This document shows, in pieces, positions 8,462 to 16,806 of a stretch of 47,698 nt of DNA (positions are counted from its first letter, which is position 1; the number at the start of each line of letters is the position of its first letter). The stretch lies in contig PXST01000025.1 in the NCBI GenBank assembly GCA_003023405.1, forward strand, positions 49,851 to 97,548, in the 5' to 3' direction. Origin of the DNA: Halobacteriales archaeon SW_8_68_21 (GTDB taxonomy: Archaea > Halobacteriota > Halobacteria > Halobacteriales > Haloferacaceae). Position numbers and translations under genes: made by a program. A model generated the notes under the pieces. The model made no database searches. It was not told the origin of the DNA and saw nothing but the letters and a program-made list of their open reading frames with translations.

Positions 8462-8734
8462 ATGACGCGCTTTCGGAGCGATCTCGCGTGGATTCCGACG
8501 TTCGCAACCCTCGTAGCGTTCGCAGTGCCGTGGCCCCTCTGGGGCGTCGACCGCGTCGTCGCGGGGCTGCCGGTGTGGATCTGGTGGCACGTGGCGTGGC
8601 TGGGGCTGTGTACGGCGCTGTTCGCGCTGTTCGTCCGGAGCGGCGCGTGGGAGCGAGGGATGGGTCAGCGGTCGACGACGGACTCCGGCAGCGGAACCGC
8701 GAAAGCCGTCGACGCGGAGGGCGACCGCCGATGA
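8462..8734 (+). CDS. DUF3311-like small membrane protein, symporter partner
   Basis: A 90-residue protein with two hydrophobic segments: WIPTFATLVAFAVPWPLWG (about 9-27) and WIWWHVAWLGLCTALFALFV (about 39-58). A hydrophilic tail follows. This is the pattern of the DUF3311 family, whose genes typically lie directly before a sodium:solute symporter and probably encode an accessory subunit. Its stop overlaps the symporter ATG (ATGA at 8731-8734), which indicates translational coupling. The start at 8462 is chosen because it gives the family-like N-terminus; an in-frame GTG 27 bases upstream is possible. Family membership rests on context plus hydropathy, so it is likely but not certain. Confidence 0.8.
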   Translation: MTRFRSDLAWIPTFATLVAFAVPWPLWGVDRVVAGLPVWIWWHVAWLGLCTALFALFVRSGAWERGMGQRSTTDSGSGTAKAVDAEGDRR

Positions 8735-10215
8735 CCCTCGGCCTCTCGCTCGGCGTCGTCGTCGGTTACCTCGTCGTCGCGCTCGCGCTCGGTCTGGTCG
8801 CGTACCGGGTCTCGGAGACGACAGCCGAGGATTACTACCTCGCGAGCCGGTCGATCGGGACGCTCGTGTTGCTTTTCACGACGTTCGCCACCCTGCTGTC
8901 GGCGTTCACTTTCTTCGGGGGACCGAACCTCGCGTACGCTGCCGGCCCGGAGTGGCTGGTGGTAATGGGGACGCTCGACGGCGTCCTGTTCGCCGTGCTG
9001 TGGTACGTCATCGGCTATAAGCAGTGGCTGATCGGCTCCCGCAACGGTTACGTGACGCTGGGCGAGATGCTCGGCGACCGGTTCGGCTCCGTCGGCCTGC
9101 GCGCGCTGGTCGCGGGCGTGAGCCTCCTGTGGCTGTTCCCGTACGTGATGCTCCAGCAGATGGGGGCCGGCGAGGCGCTCGTGGGACTCACCGACGGCGT
9201 CGTCCCCTACTGGGGCGGCGCGGCACTCATCACGGCGTTCATGATCCTCTACATCGGCGTCGCCGGGCTTCGCGGCGTGGCGTGGACGGACACGCTCCAG
9301 GGGCTGTTCATGCTCTCTATCGTCTGGGTCGCCGCGGCGTGGGTGCTCTCCGCGGTCGGCGGCGTCGGGGCCGCCACCGGCGCGATGGTATCGGCCCGCC
9401 CCGAGTTCGGGAGCTTCGGCGGGGGGACGTACACGCCCGGCTTCATCGTCTCCACCGCGATCACCATCGCGTTCGGCGTGACGATGTTCCCGCAGATCAA
9501 CCAGCGGTTCTTCGTCGCGAAGTCGGCCGCGACGCTGAAGCGGTCGTTCGCGCTGTGGCCCGTGTTGGTCCTTCTCCTCTTTCTCCCCGCGTTCATGCTC
9601 GGCGCGTGGGCGGCCGGGATGCCGATCGAGGTCCCCGAGGGCGCGAACGTGCTGCCGGTCGTGTTGAACGAGTACGCGCCGGCGTGGTTCGCCGCGCTGG
9701 TGATCGCGGGCGCGATGGCCGCGATGATGTCCTCGTCGGACTCGATGCTTTTGTCGGGGTCGTCGTACTTCACCCGCGACCTCTACCGCCCGCTGATCGA
9801 CGCGACCGCCTCCAAGCGCCGCGAGGCGTGGATCGCCCGGATCGGAGTTGCGGCCTTCGCGACGCTGGCGTTCGTCGCGAGCCTGTTCCGACCCGGGACG
9901 CTGATCGAGGTGGGCGACACCGCCTTCTCCGGGTTCGCGCTGCTCGCTTTCCCCGTGATCTGCGCACTCTACTGGCCGCGGACGACCCGCACGGGCATGG
10001 TCGCCGGGATCGCCGTCCCGCAGGCGGCGTACCTGCTCGTGGTGCTGTCCGCGGTCCTCCCGATCGTCCCGACGCTCCCCCGAACCGTCCTCGGCGGGTG
10101 GGATGTCGCGCTCGGGCTGATGGCGCTGTCGGGCACGCTCACGGTCGGCGTCTCGGTACTCACCGCGCCGACGGAAGAGAGCGACGCCTCGCGGTTCGCG
10201 GTCGCGGGCGACTGA
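8731..10215 (+). CDS. Sodium:solute symporter (SSS family)
   Basis: A sodium-coupled uptake transporter of 494 residues with about 13 transmembrane segments. Family features seen are TTAEDYYLASRSIG after the first helix, TFATLLSAFTFFGGPNLAYAAG, the QINQRFFVAKS loop, and the signature GAMAAMMSSSDSMLLSGSSYFTRDLYRP near residue 330. This last stretch matches the SSS consensus region that holds the sodium-site serines. The substrate cannot be read from sequence; haloarchaeal DUF3311-SSS pairs resemble pantothenate/proline-type transporters. It is coupled to the DUF3311 gene upstream and followed by a repeat element, so the operon probably ends here. Confidence 0.93.
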   Translation: MTLGLSLGVVVGYLVVALALGLVAYRVSETTAEDYYLASRSIGTLVLLFTTFATLLSAFTFFGGPNLAYAAGPEWLVVMGTLDGVLFAVLWYVIGYKQWLIGSRNGYVTLGEMLGDRFGSVGLRALVAGVSLLWLFPYVMLQQMGAGEALVGLTDGVVPYWGGAALITAFMILYIGVAGLRGVAWTDTLQGLFMLSIVWVAAAWVLSAVGGVGAATGAMVSARPEFGSFGGGTYTPGFIVSTAITIAFGVTMFPQINQRFFVAKSAATLKRSFALWPVLVLLLFLPAFMLGAWAAGMPIEVPEGANVLPVVLNEYAPAWFAALVIAGAMAAMMSSSDSMLLSGSSYFTRDLYRPLIDATASKRREAWIARIGVAAFATLAFVASLFRPGTLIEVGDTAFSGFALLAFPVICALYWPRTTRTGMVAGIAVPQAAYLLVVLSAVLPIVPTLPRTVLGGWDVALGLMALSGTLTVGVSVLTAPTEESDASRFAVAGD

Positions 10216-10268
10216 TCCCGGCTGCGGCAGTCCGCCGCTGTGGCGTCTCTCGCTGCTGACGGCTCCAC

Positions 10269-10429
10269 GGTGACCACCGCCGGAGCCCCGAGCCGCTCGG
10301 TCGCACTGCGTCAGTTCTTTCTCGTCAGCGATCGACACGAACCCCTCCGAAGCTCCAGCCCCGACTCCCTGGCGCGGGCGGTTCGCGGCCCCGTGGACCG
10401 CTCACCGGCACGCGCCACCGCACCGATCG
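10269..10429 (-). repeat. Dispersed structured element, copy E
   Basis: This minus-strand copy fills much of the 295-base gap between the symporter and the next gene. Its 5' block (GGTGCGGTGGCGCGTGCC) lies at about 10407-10426. The following hairpin has arms 10395-10401 and 10385-10391 and is closed by one G-U pair on the minus strand. The 3' block GGCTGGAGCTTCGGAGG is near 10346-10362 and begins a 66-base unit that aligns with the 63-base tandem unit at 1197-1259. A second diverged unit start (CGGGGCTCCGGCGG) lies at about 10275-10288. No TATA-like sequence is evident upstream. Confidence 0.7.
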
Positions 10430-10510
10430 AACGGAAACACCGCCATCGAACCGTTCCCATCGCGCCGAACCCGCCGAAAGGCAAAAGCCGGCCTATCTCC
10501 GACTAACGGT

Positions 10511-11368
10511 ATGAACGAGCCCGGAGCCGAGGGCGTGCTGTTGGACCAGGGGACGCTCCGCGGTCGGCTCGACGACGCTCCCGAGTGGCTCCGCGAGCAC
10601 TACCGCACCTTCCGGGAGTCGATGCTCGGCGAGCGCGACGGGTCGCCGTTCCCCTGTTATTTTGGCATTGAGGTCGAACGCGAAGGGGACCTCCTGTACG
10701 CCGCCTGTGAGTCGACGACGGACCCCGCCGCCCTCCTGCGGCTGCGAGATGTCCTCCGCGAGTACCTCGACACCTACGAGGACCACGCCGACCGCGCGCC
10801 GCTGGCGGTGTTTTTCCGGCCGCCCGCCGGCGACCCCGGGGAGGCCCACTACCACGAACGGCTCTGGCATGTATTGGAGTTCCTCCACGTCCACGACCCC
10901 GAGCCGTGGCCCGCGGACATCCCGACGGACCCGGACACCCCGCGCTGGGAGTTCTGCTTCGGCGGCGAGGCGCTGTTCCCGACCTCGCGAGCGCCCTTCT
11001 ACGAGGACCGGAAGAGCCGGTACTCGCCGGTCGGCTTGGAGGTCACCTTCCAGCCGCGGGCCGTCTTCGAGGGGATCACGGCCGACACCGAAGCGGGCGA
11101 GCGCGCCCGCGAGACCATCCGCGACCGCATGGGCGAGTACGACGGCGTCTGTCCCCACGCCGACCTCGGCGACTGGGGCGTGGCGGGCGACCGCGAGTGG
11201 AAGCAGTACCTGTTCCGGGAGGACGCCGACGCCGGTCCGGACGAGTGCCCCTTGTCGCCGACCCGCGACCACCCGAAAGCGCCGGACCCGCTGCTCGAAC
11301 CCGGCGCGTGGCGTCGGTTCGCCGGCGACGCCGACGCGGCGGTCTCCTCGGGGCCGGGCGATGACTGA
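10511..11368 (+). CDS. YqcI/YcgG family protein
   Basis: A 285-residue soluble protein of the YqcI/YcgG family, whose biochemical role is unknown. Recognisable segments are [19 protein letters not shown] near residue 47, LAVFFRPP near 98, [13 protein letters not shown] near 115, and [28 protein letters not shown] near 146. The C-terminal third contains [10 protein letters not shown] and [10 protein letters not shown]. Cysteines and histidines at conserved family positions are present, but no metal site can be assigned. The next gene begins inside its last codons (8-base overlap at 11361-11368), so it forms a two-gene operon with an isochorismatase-like hydrolase. Confidence 0.8.
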   Translation: MNEPGAEGVLLDQGTLRGRLDDAPEWLREHYRTFRESMLGERDGSPFPCYFGIEVEREGDLLYAACESTTDPAALLRLRDVLREYLDTYEDHADRAPLAVFFRPPAGDPGEAHYHERLWHVLEFLHVHDPEPWPADIPTDPDTPRWEFCFGGEALFPTSRAPFYEDRKSRYSPVGLEVTFQPRAVFEGITADTEAGERARETIRDRMGEYDGVCPHADLGDWGVAGDREWKQYLFREDADAGPDECPLSPTRDHPKAPDPLLEPGAWRRFAGDADAAVSSGPGDD

Positions 11369-11918
11369 CCGCGACGACGCGGTCCTCCTCCTCGTCGACT
11401 TCCAGACCGGCTTCGACGGGCCGGGTTGGGGCGAGCGCAACAACCCCGACGCCGAAGCGGTCGCGGCCGCGCTCCTCGACCGCTGGCGCGCCGACGGTCG
11501 ACCGGTCGCACACGTCCGCCACGCCTCGACCGAGCCGGAGTCGCCGCTGCGGCCGGACGCCCCCGGCTTCGCGTGGAGGCCCGAGACGGCCCCCGTCGAC
11601 GGCGAGCCGACCTTCGAGAAGACGGTCAACGGGGCGTTCCTCGACTCCGGACTCGACGAGTGGCTCCACGAGGCGGGTCACGGCTCGCTCGTCGTCTGCG
11701 GGCTGACCACCGACCACTGCGTCTCGACCACGACGCGCGAGGCCGAGAACCGCGGCTACAACGTTCGGGTCGTCGCAGACGCGACCGCGACGCACGCCCG
11801 CGAAGCGCCCGACGGCGAGCGGATCGACCCGGAGACCTCCCACAGGGTCGCGCTCGCGCACCTGAACGGCGAGTTCGCGACGGTCGTCGAGAGCGACGAC
11901 CTGCTCGGAGACCGCTGA
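11361..11918 (+). CDS. Isochorismatase-like cysteine hydrolase
   Basis: A 185-residue protein with the full catalytic triad of the isochorismatase-like hydrolase superfamily. The aspartate is in [10 protein letters not shown] (D13), the lysine in [10 protein letters not shown] (K87), and the nucleophilic cysteine in [18 protein letters not shown] (C120). The last segment also shows the non-proline cis-peptide region before CVSTT. Members hydrolyse amides or vinyl ethers (nicotinamide, carbamoylsarcosine, isochorismate), and the exact substrate cannot be told here. It overlaps the upstream YcgG-like gene by 8 bases, which suggests a shared pathway. Confidence 0.9.
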   Translation: MTDRDDAVLLLVDFQTGFDGPGWGERNNPDAEAVAAALLDRWRADGRPVAHVRHASTEPESPLRPDAPGFAWRPETAPVDGEPTFEKTVNGAFLDSGLDEWLHEAGHGSLVVCGLTTDHCVSTTTREAENRGYNVRVVADATATHAREAPDGERIDPETSHRVALAHLNGEFATVVESDDLLGDR

Positions 11919-11989
11919 CTGCGACCGCACCACCGAGGTCGACCGCGCTCAGTCGCCGTCGGCCGTCTCCGCGCCGGCTCCGCCCTCAC

Positions 11990-13372
11990 CTACAGGAAGT
12001 ACCCGCCGAGTCCGACGAAGCCGACGACGTTCGAGGCCGCGACCGCCCAGAAGACGGCCTCGACGCCCCACCCCAGCCCCGGCGTCACGGTGACGCCGAA
12101 CGCGCCGAACGTCGTCGCGACCGGGACGGCCGCGACCGCGATCGGGAACCGGACCGCCCAGTACTTTATCAGGTCGGCGACGAACGCCGTCCGGGTCCTG
12201 GACGCGCCGTTGAACCCAGCCAGCAGGGTGTACGTCCCGCCGAGCGCCCAGTAGGAGGCCCCGAGGATCCGGAGGTACGCCACCGCGAGGTCGCGGCCGG
12301 TCGCCGTGAGGTCGGGGGCGAGGAGGTCGGCGATTCCCCCGGCGAACAGGAACTGGACGGTACCGAGCGCGAGGAACCCGGTGACGACCATGCCGGTGCC
12401 GACGGTTGTCGTCCGGCGGGCGCGTCGGGGGGCGTCCGCGCCGAGGCTCTGCCCGACCATCGACTGGGCCGCCTGTTGTATCCCGAGCGCCGGGACGATC
12501 GCGAGCGTCGCGACCCGCGCGCCGACCGTGTACGCCGCGACGCCCGCCGCGCCGCCGGCGATCGCGACCAGCCCGACGACGAACACCCTGACTACCTCGC
12601 TCACGCCGCGCTGTCCGCCCAGCGGGGCCCCCACGGCGACCACCTCGCGGACGAGTCCCGGGTCGAACCTGAACGCCTCGCGGGTGAGTCGGAAGGTGTC
12701 GCGGCCGATCCCGGCCGCGTACCCGAGGATCCACAGGAGCCCGGCGACGCCCGCGAGGACGGTGCCGATCGCGGCCCCGGCGACGCCGAGTTCCGGGGCG
12801 GGACCGACCCCGAAGATGAGGACCGGCGCGGCGACGAGGTTGACGAGGACGCTGACGAGACTCACGTGGAACACCGCGCGGGTGTCCCCGTACGCCGTAA
12901 AGCAGTTCTCGACGGTGTCGCCGACGGCCCCGACCGGGAGGACGGCGATCACGATCGCGAGGTACGTCGCCGTCGTGCCGGCGAGCGCGGGGTCGGCCCC
13001 GAGCAGCGCCACCGTCTCTTCGGCGTACACGACCACCGGAAGCGCGACCGCCGCCGTGACCCCGAACGCGACGAGCGCGCCGTTGACCGCGACGCGGCGC
13101 GCACCCGTCGCGTCGTCGCCGCCAGCGCGCTGCGAGACGAGGATCTGCGTGCCGACCGCGCCGATCACGACCGTCGCGCCGAGCAGCGACTGTACCGGGA
13201 GGCTGAGACCGACCGCGGCGACCGCGTCCTCGCCGACCCGCCCGAGCCAGAAGGTGTCGATTAGCGCGTTCGCGACGTACACGACGTTCTGCGCGACGAG
13301 CGGCGCGGCGAGAACGAGGAGCACGCGCCCGACCGGGCCGTCGGTGATCGCCTCCTGATTGACCTCCAACAT
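11990..13372 (-). CDS. MATE-family multidrug/metabolite efflux transporter
   Basis: A 460-residue cation-coupled exporter of the MATE family in the cytoplasmic membrane. It shows two homologous six-helix halves. The first opens with GPVGRVLLVLAAPLVAQNVVYVANALIDTFWLG, the typical helix 1/2 region (P in LAAPLVAQN, D in IDTFW). The second begins near residue 245 with VVAVGAPLGGQRGVSEV and includes MVGQSLGA. Substrate unknown. The ATG at 13372 is favoured by an AT-rich TATA-like stretch (about 13397-13409) 25-35 bases upstream, behind which lies a 16-bp palindrome. The downstream neighbour converges from the plus strand. Confidence 0.92.
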   Translation of the reverse strand: MLEVNQEAITDGPVGRVLLVLAAPLVAQNVVYVANALIDTFWLGRVGEDAVAAVGLSLPVQSLLGATVVIGAVGTQILVSQRAGGDDATGARRVAVNGALVAFGVTAAVALPVVVYAEETVALLGADPALAGTTATYLAIVIAVLPVGAVGDTVENCFTAYGDTRAVFHVSLVSVLVNLVAAPVLIFGVGPAPELGVAGAAIGTVLAGVAGLLWILGYAAGIGRDTFRLTREAFRFDPGLVREVVAVGAPLGGQRGVSEVVRVFVVGLVAIAGGAAGVAAYTVGARVATLAIVPALGIQQAAQSMVGQSLGADAPRRARRTTTVGTGMVVTGFLALGTVQFLFAGGIADLLAPDLTATGRDLAVAYLRILGASYWALGGTYTLLAGFNGASRTRTAFVADLIKYWAVRFPIAVAAVPVATTFGAFGVTVTPGLGWGVEAVFWAVAASNVVGFVGLGGYFL

Positions 13373-13414
13373 CGAATCGTTCCGGTATTAGCTGGTGATA
13401 ATAAAAGTGTGATG

Positions 13415-13430
13415 GTCGTGAACACGACCG
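13415..13430. promoter_or_regulatory. 16-bp palindrome upstream of the MATE gene
   Basis: GGTCGTGAACACGACC is a perfect palindrome with 7-bp arms and a 2-base spacer. It sits directly behind the TATA-like CTTTTATTATC of the MATE gene (minus strand), where a regulator could either block or recruit transcription factor B. Role inferred from position only. Confidence 0.45.
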
Positions 13431-13632
13431 TCAGGCCGGGGCGTCGGCAGCCGATTCGACGTACCTGCCGCCAGTCGACGCGACGGTCGGCGACCGACGC
13501 GCCGAACGCGAGCGTTCCGCGTTCCGGCCCGGGCGACTGACCCTTCCCGCGCTCGTTCAACCTTCTCCCGTGTGACCGCCAGCCGCCGCGAAGGGAAACC
13601 TCTTAATGGACTACGCGCGGAGTTCGTGGTAT

Positions 13633-14997
13633 ATGAGCAACGGCGACGACGACCCGGCAGACGCCTCCGAGGGGGCCGACGCCGCGGACGACGGCGGGGA
13701 CGCCGGCGAGTCGACGGAGACGGCCGCCCCGACGCTCCCCGAGGACCCGACCGAGGAGTCCCTGACCGAGTACCTCGACGAGATCGCGGACCGCCTCGAC
13801 GACGCCGAGACGGAAGCGGACCTCGACGATGTCAACGCCCTGCTGGACGACGCGGAGACCGGCATCGAGGAGGCGGACCTCCCCGAGCCGGACGGGGACG
13901 ACGAGGACGACCCGCGCGGCGACCTCGAAGCCCGCGTCGCGGAGATCCGTGACGGCGTCGAGGACGCACGCGGCCCATACGGCGAGGATGTCGTCGAGGC
14001 GATCGAGACCGCCGCCGGGACGGTCGAGGACACCGAGTGGACCGAGGACGGCCACGACGACGTCGCGGCCGCGGTCGCATCGTTCGTCGACGCGGCCGCC
14101 GAGACGGTCGACGCCGACGCCGGTCCCGACGGCGACGGGATCGCGGACCTCGTGGCCGCGCTCGACGCCGTCGCCGAGGCGGTCGCCGACGCACACCTCG
14201 ACGCGGACGCGGACGCCGACGGCATCGCCGCGCTGCTCGACGCGATCGACGAGCTGGCGGCCGAACTCGACGACGCCGAGGAGTGGGACGACCTCGAGAC
14301 CCACGAACAGCTCCGCGCACGGGGGTACTACGACGTGCTGGGCCACTACAAGGACTTCCCGGTCGAGTGGGCCGCGCTGAAGGAACACGAGGCGCAGGGC
14401 AACGTCGACATGATCCTGCTCGCGCTCGACTCGCTGGGGTCCGAGTTCATGGAGCGCCACTGTCTGGAGGCGTTCGAGCGGATGGGCAAGCGTGGGAAGA
14501 CCGAGGCGTCCGTCGAGGAGGTCCTCGGCCGCGTCGAGAAGCGCGACCGCCCCGCGATCCGGATCCTCGGCAAGATGGCGGCCGCGGAGGCGACCGACAC
14601 CCTCGTCGAGTACGTCGACGAGGACTCGAACCCGCAGCTCCAGAAGGCCGCGTTCAAGTCGCTCGGCGAGGTCGGCGCGGCGGAGGCGGTCCAGCCGCTC
14701 GCGAACCAGCTCGACCCCGACGGCGACACCGAGGACCTGGTCCGCCCGCACGCCGCCCGTGCGCTCGGACTGATCGGTGACGCCCGCGCCGTTGACCCGC
14801 TGGCCGACGCGCTCGAAACCGACCCGTCCGACGATGTCCGCGCGGCAGCCGGCTGGGCGCTCCGCCAGATCGGCACCCGCGAGGCGCTCGAAGTGGCGGC
14901 CGAGTACGCCGACGAACACTCCTTTGTCGTCTCGACCGAGGGCGAGAAGGCGCGTGACGCGCTCGACGACGAGGCGGAACCCGCGGCGACGGCCTGA
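13633..14997 (+). CDS. HEAT-repeat protein with acidic helical N-terminus
   Basis: A 454-residue protein. Residues 1-220 are extremely acidic and alanine-rich with predicted helices (LTEYLDEIADRLDDAETEADL and similar). From about 250 onward there are PBS-lyase/HEAT-type repeats, for example RPAIRILGKMAAAEATDTLVEYVDED, then QLQKAAFKSLGEVGAAEAVQPLANQL, RPHAARALGLIGDARAVDPLADAL and VRAAAGWALRQIGTREALE. Such repeats form a curved helical scaffold for protein contacts. The start at 13633 (MSNGDDDP) is preferred over 13606 because a TATA-like CTCTTAAT at about 13598 would give a transcript start near 13624. Partner and function are unknown; a second HEAT protein lies in the chemotaxis cluster. Confidence 0.85.
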   Translation: MSNGDDDPADASEGADAADDGGDAGESTETAAPTLPEDPTEESLTEYLDEIADRLDDAETEADLDDVNALLDDAETGIEEADLPEPDGDDEDDPRGDLEARVAEIRDGVEDARGPYGEDVVEAIETAAGTVEDTEWTEDGHDDVAAAVASFVDAAAETVDADAGPDGDGIADLVAALDAVAEAVADAHLDADADADGIAALLDAIDELAAELDDAEEWDDLETHEQLRARGYYDVLGHYKDFPVEWAALKEHEAQGNVDMILLALDSLGSEFMERHCLEAFERMGKRGKTEASVEEVLGRVEKRDRPAIRILGKMAAAEATDTLVEYVDEDSNPQLQKAAFKSLGEVGAAEAVQPLANQLDPDGDTEDLVRPHAARALGLIGDARAVDPLADALETDPSDDVRAAAGWALRQIGTREALEVAAEYADEHSFVVSTEGEKARDALDDEAEPAATA

Positions 14998-15076
14998 CGC
15001 GGCCCCGGCCCGACGCCGCTTTGATCGCCGCTTCCAGCCGCGAACCCTTTTCCCCGATACCGCCGCCACGTCCTCC

Positions 15077-16783
15077 GTGTCGTCTCGCCGTCCGAGCCGC
15101 GCGTCCCGCGTCGCGGCGCTCGTCCTGCTCGTCGCCGTGGCGAGCGTCGGTTGCTGTTTCTCGGCGGCGGCCGCTCCCGCCGAGGCCGAGTCGACGCCGA
15201 CGAACGCCTCTGACGAGGCCCACGAGCCCCGAATCGTCGAACTGTACCCGGACCCGACGACCGAGGAGAACCGCGGCGAGTACCTCGTCGTCGCCCTGCC
15301 GGAACGCGGGAACTGGTCGCTCTCCGACGGCTACCACGACGCCCGGATCCCGGCGAACGCGAGCGGGACGGTGGTGCTGTCGACCGCGCCGAACCGGACC
15401 GCGTCGATCCGCGACGGCTTCCGCCACGCCGCCGAGTCGGCGAGCCCGAACGCGACCGGCGAACCGGCTATCCGTCGCCTCAGCCACCACTTCCCGCTGT
15501 CGGCCGCCGGCGATCGAATCGAACTCCGGCGAAACGGGACCGCGGTCGACGCCGTCGCCTATGACCGCGTCCGCGAGGGACACCGCTGGCGCGCTGCGTG
15601 GGGCGAGTGGCGACCGCGGGGCTACGAGCCGCGGTCACCCCGGCGGACCGCGGACGCGGCCGTGACTCCCTTCGTTTTGCCCGACAGCCCGGGCGTCCCG
15701 GTCGAGTCGCTCCGAGCCGCCGAGGACCGCCTGCTCGTCGCCGGCTACACGCTGACCTCGCGGCGGATCGCCGACGCGCTCGTCGCAGCCGCCGACCGCG
15801 GGGTCCGCGTTCGGGTCCTGCTTGAAGGCTCGCCGGCGGGCGGTTTTCCGGCGCGGAGCGCGCGGCTGCTCGACCACCTGACGGCCGCCGGCGTCGAGGT
15901 CCGGATCCTCGACGGCGAGGTCGAGCGGTTCCGCTTCCACCACCCGAAGTACGCGGTCGCGGACGACGACGCCGTCGTGCTCACGGAGAACTGGAAGCGG
16001 TCTGGCACGGGCGGTCGGAGCAACCGCGGCTGGGGGGTCCGCGTTGAGGGCGATGTCGACGCCGGGGGCGAGGCGGGGCGAAACGCGACCGTCGCGGACG
16101 ACCTTGCGGCGCTGTTCGCCGCCGACTTCCGGGCGCACGACGCCCGCCCGTGGCGTGAGTTCCGCGCCGACGCCGAGTTCCACGGAGGCGATCCGGCGGA
16201 CGGCTCGTACCCGACGCGGTTCGACGCCCCGCCCGCGCCCGCGACGGCGGACGTGACCGTGCTGACCGCGCCCGGTAACGCCGCCGATCGGATCGTCGCT
16301 CGGATCGACGCCGCAGACGAGCGGGTCCTCGCGCTCGCGCCGCGCGTCGGTGGCCCCGACGACCGGATCGTCCGTGCGCTCCGGCGCGCGGCCCACCGGG
16401 GGGTCGACGTTCACCTGCTGCTCTCGGACGCGTGGTACGACCGAGAGGCGAACCGGAACCTCTCGGAGTCCCTCGCGGACGAGCCGATCGCGGTCGGTCT
16501 CGCGGCCGGACGCGGCCGGTACGAAAACGTCCACGCGAAGGGACTCGTCGTCGACGACACTGTGATCGTCGGCAGCCTAAACTGGAACCCGAGCGCGGAG
16601 ACGACCAACCGCGAAGTGCTGCTCGCGGTCGAAAACGAGTCGGTGGCGGAGTTCTACGCTCGGGCGTACGCGGCCGACTGGCGGGGCGGCGGCGTCCACC
16701 TCCCGATCGGACTCCTCGCCGGGTTCGGCGTCGCGCTCGCGGGTGCCGGAGCCGTCGCTCGGCGGCGGCTCGCGTTCGACTGA
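15077..16783 (+). CDS. Secreted/membrane-anchored phospholipase D-like protein with lamin-tail-like domain
   Basis: This is a 568-residue exported protein starting at GTG 15077. A signal segment (VAALVLLVAVASVGCCFSAAA) covers about residues 12-32. A beta-rich region at about 50-195 resembles an extracellular lamin-tail domain. It is followed by two PLD/HKD modules: HPKYAVADDD at 289-298 with TENWKRSG, and HAKGLVVDD at 486-494 with GSLNWNPSAE. A C-terminal membrane helix (about 541-562) ends in RRRLAFD. The pair of HxK motifs is what a phosphodiesterase/transphosphatidylase active site needs. The orientation implies activity outside the cell, possibly on lipids or nucleic acids. GTG is chosen because no ATG precedes the signal segment in frame. 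Confidence 0.85.
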   Translation: MSSRRPSRASRVAALVLLVAVASVGCCFSAAAAPAEAESTPTNASDEAHEPRIVELYPDPTTEENRGEYLVVALPERGNWSLSDGYHDARIPANASGTVVLSTAPNRTASIRDGFRHAAESASPNATGEPAIRRLSHHFPLSAAGDRIELRRNGTAVDAVAYDRVREGHRWRAAWGEWRPRGYEPRSPRRTADAAVTPFVLPDSPGVPVESLRAAEDRLLVAGYTLTSRRIADALVAAADRGVRVRVLLEGSPAGGFPARSARLLDHLTAAGVEVRILDGEVERFRFHHPKYAVADDDAVVLTENWKRSGTGGRSNRGWGVRVEGDVDAGGEAGRNATVADDLAALFAADFRAHDARPWREFRADAEFHGGDPADGSYPTRFDAPPAPATADVTVLTAPGNAADRIVARIDAADERVLALAPRVGGPDDRIVRALRRAAHRGVDVHLLLSDAWYDREANRNLSESLADEPIAVGLAAGRGRYENVHAKGLVVDDTVIVGSLNWNPSAETTNREVLLAVENESVAEFYARAYAADWRGGGVHLPIGLLAGFGVALAGAGAVARRRLAFD

Positions 16784-16806
16784 CGCGGAAAACGGAGTCG
16801 GCGGGG

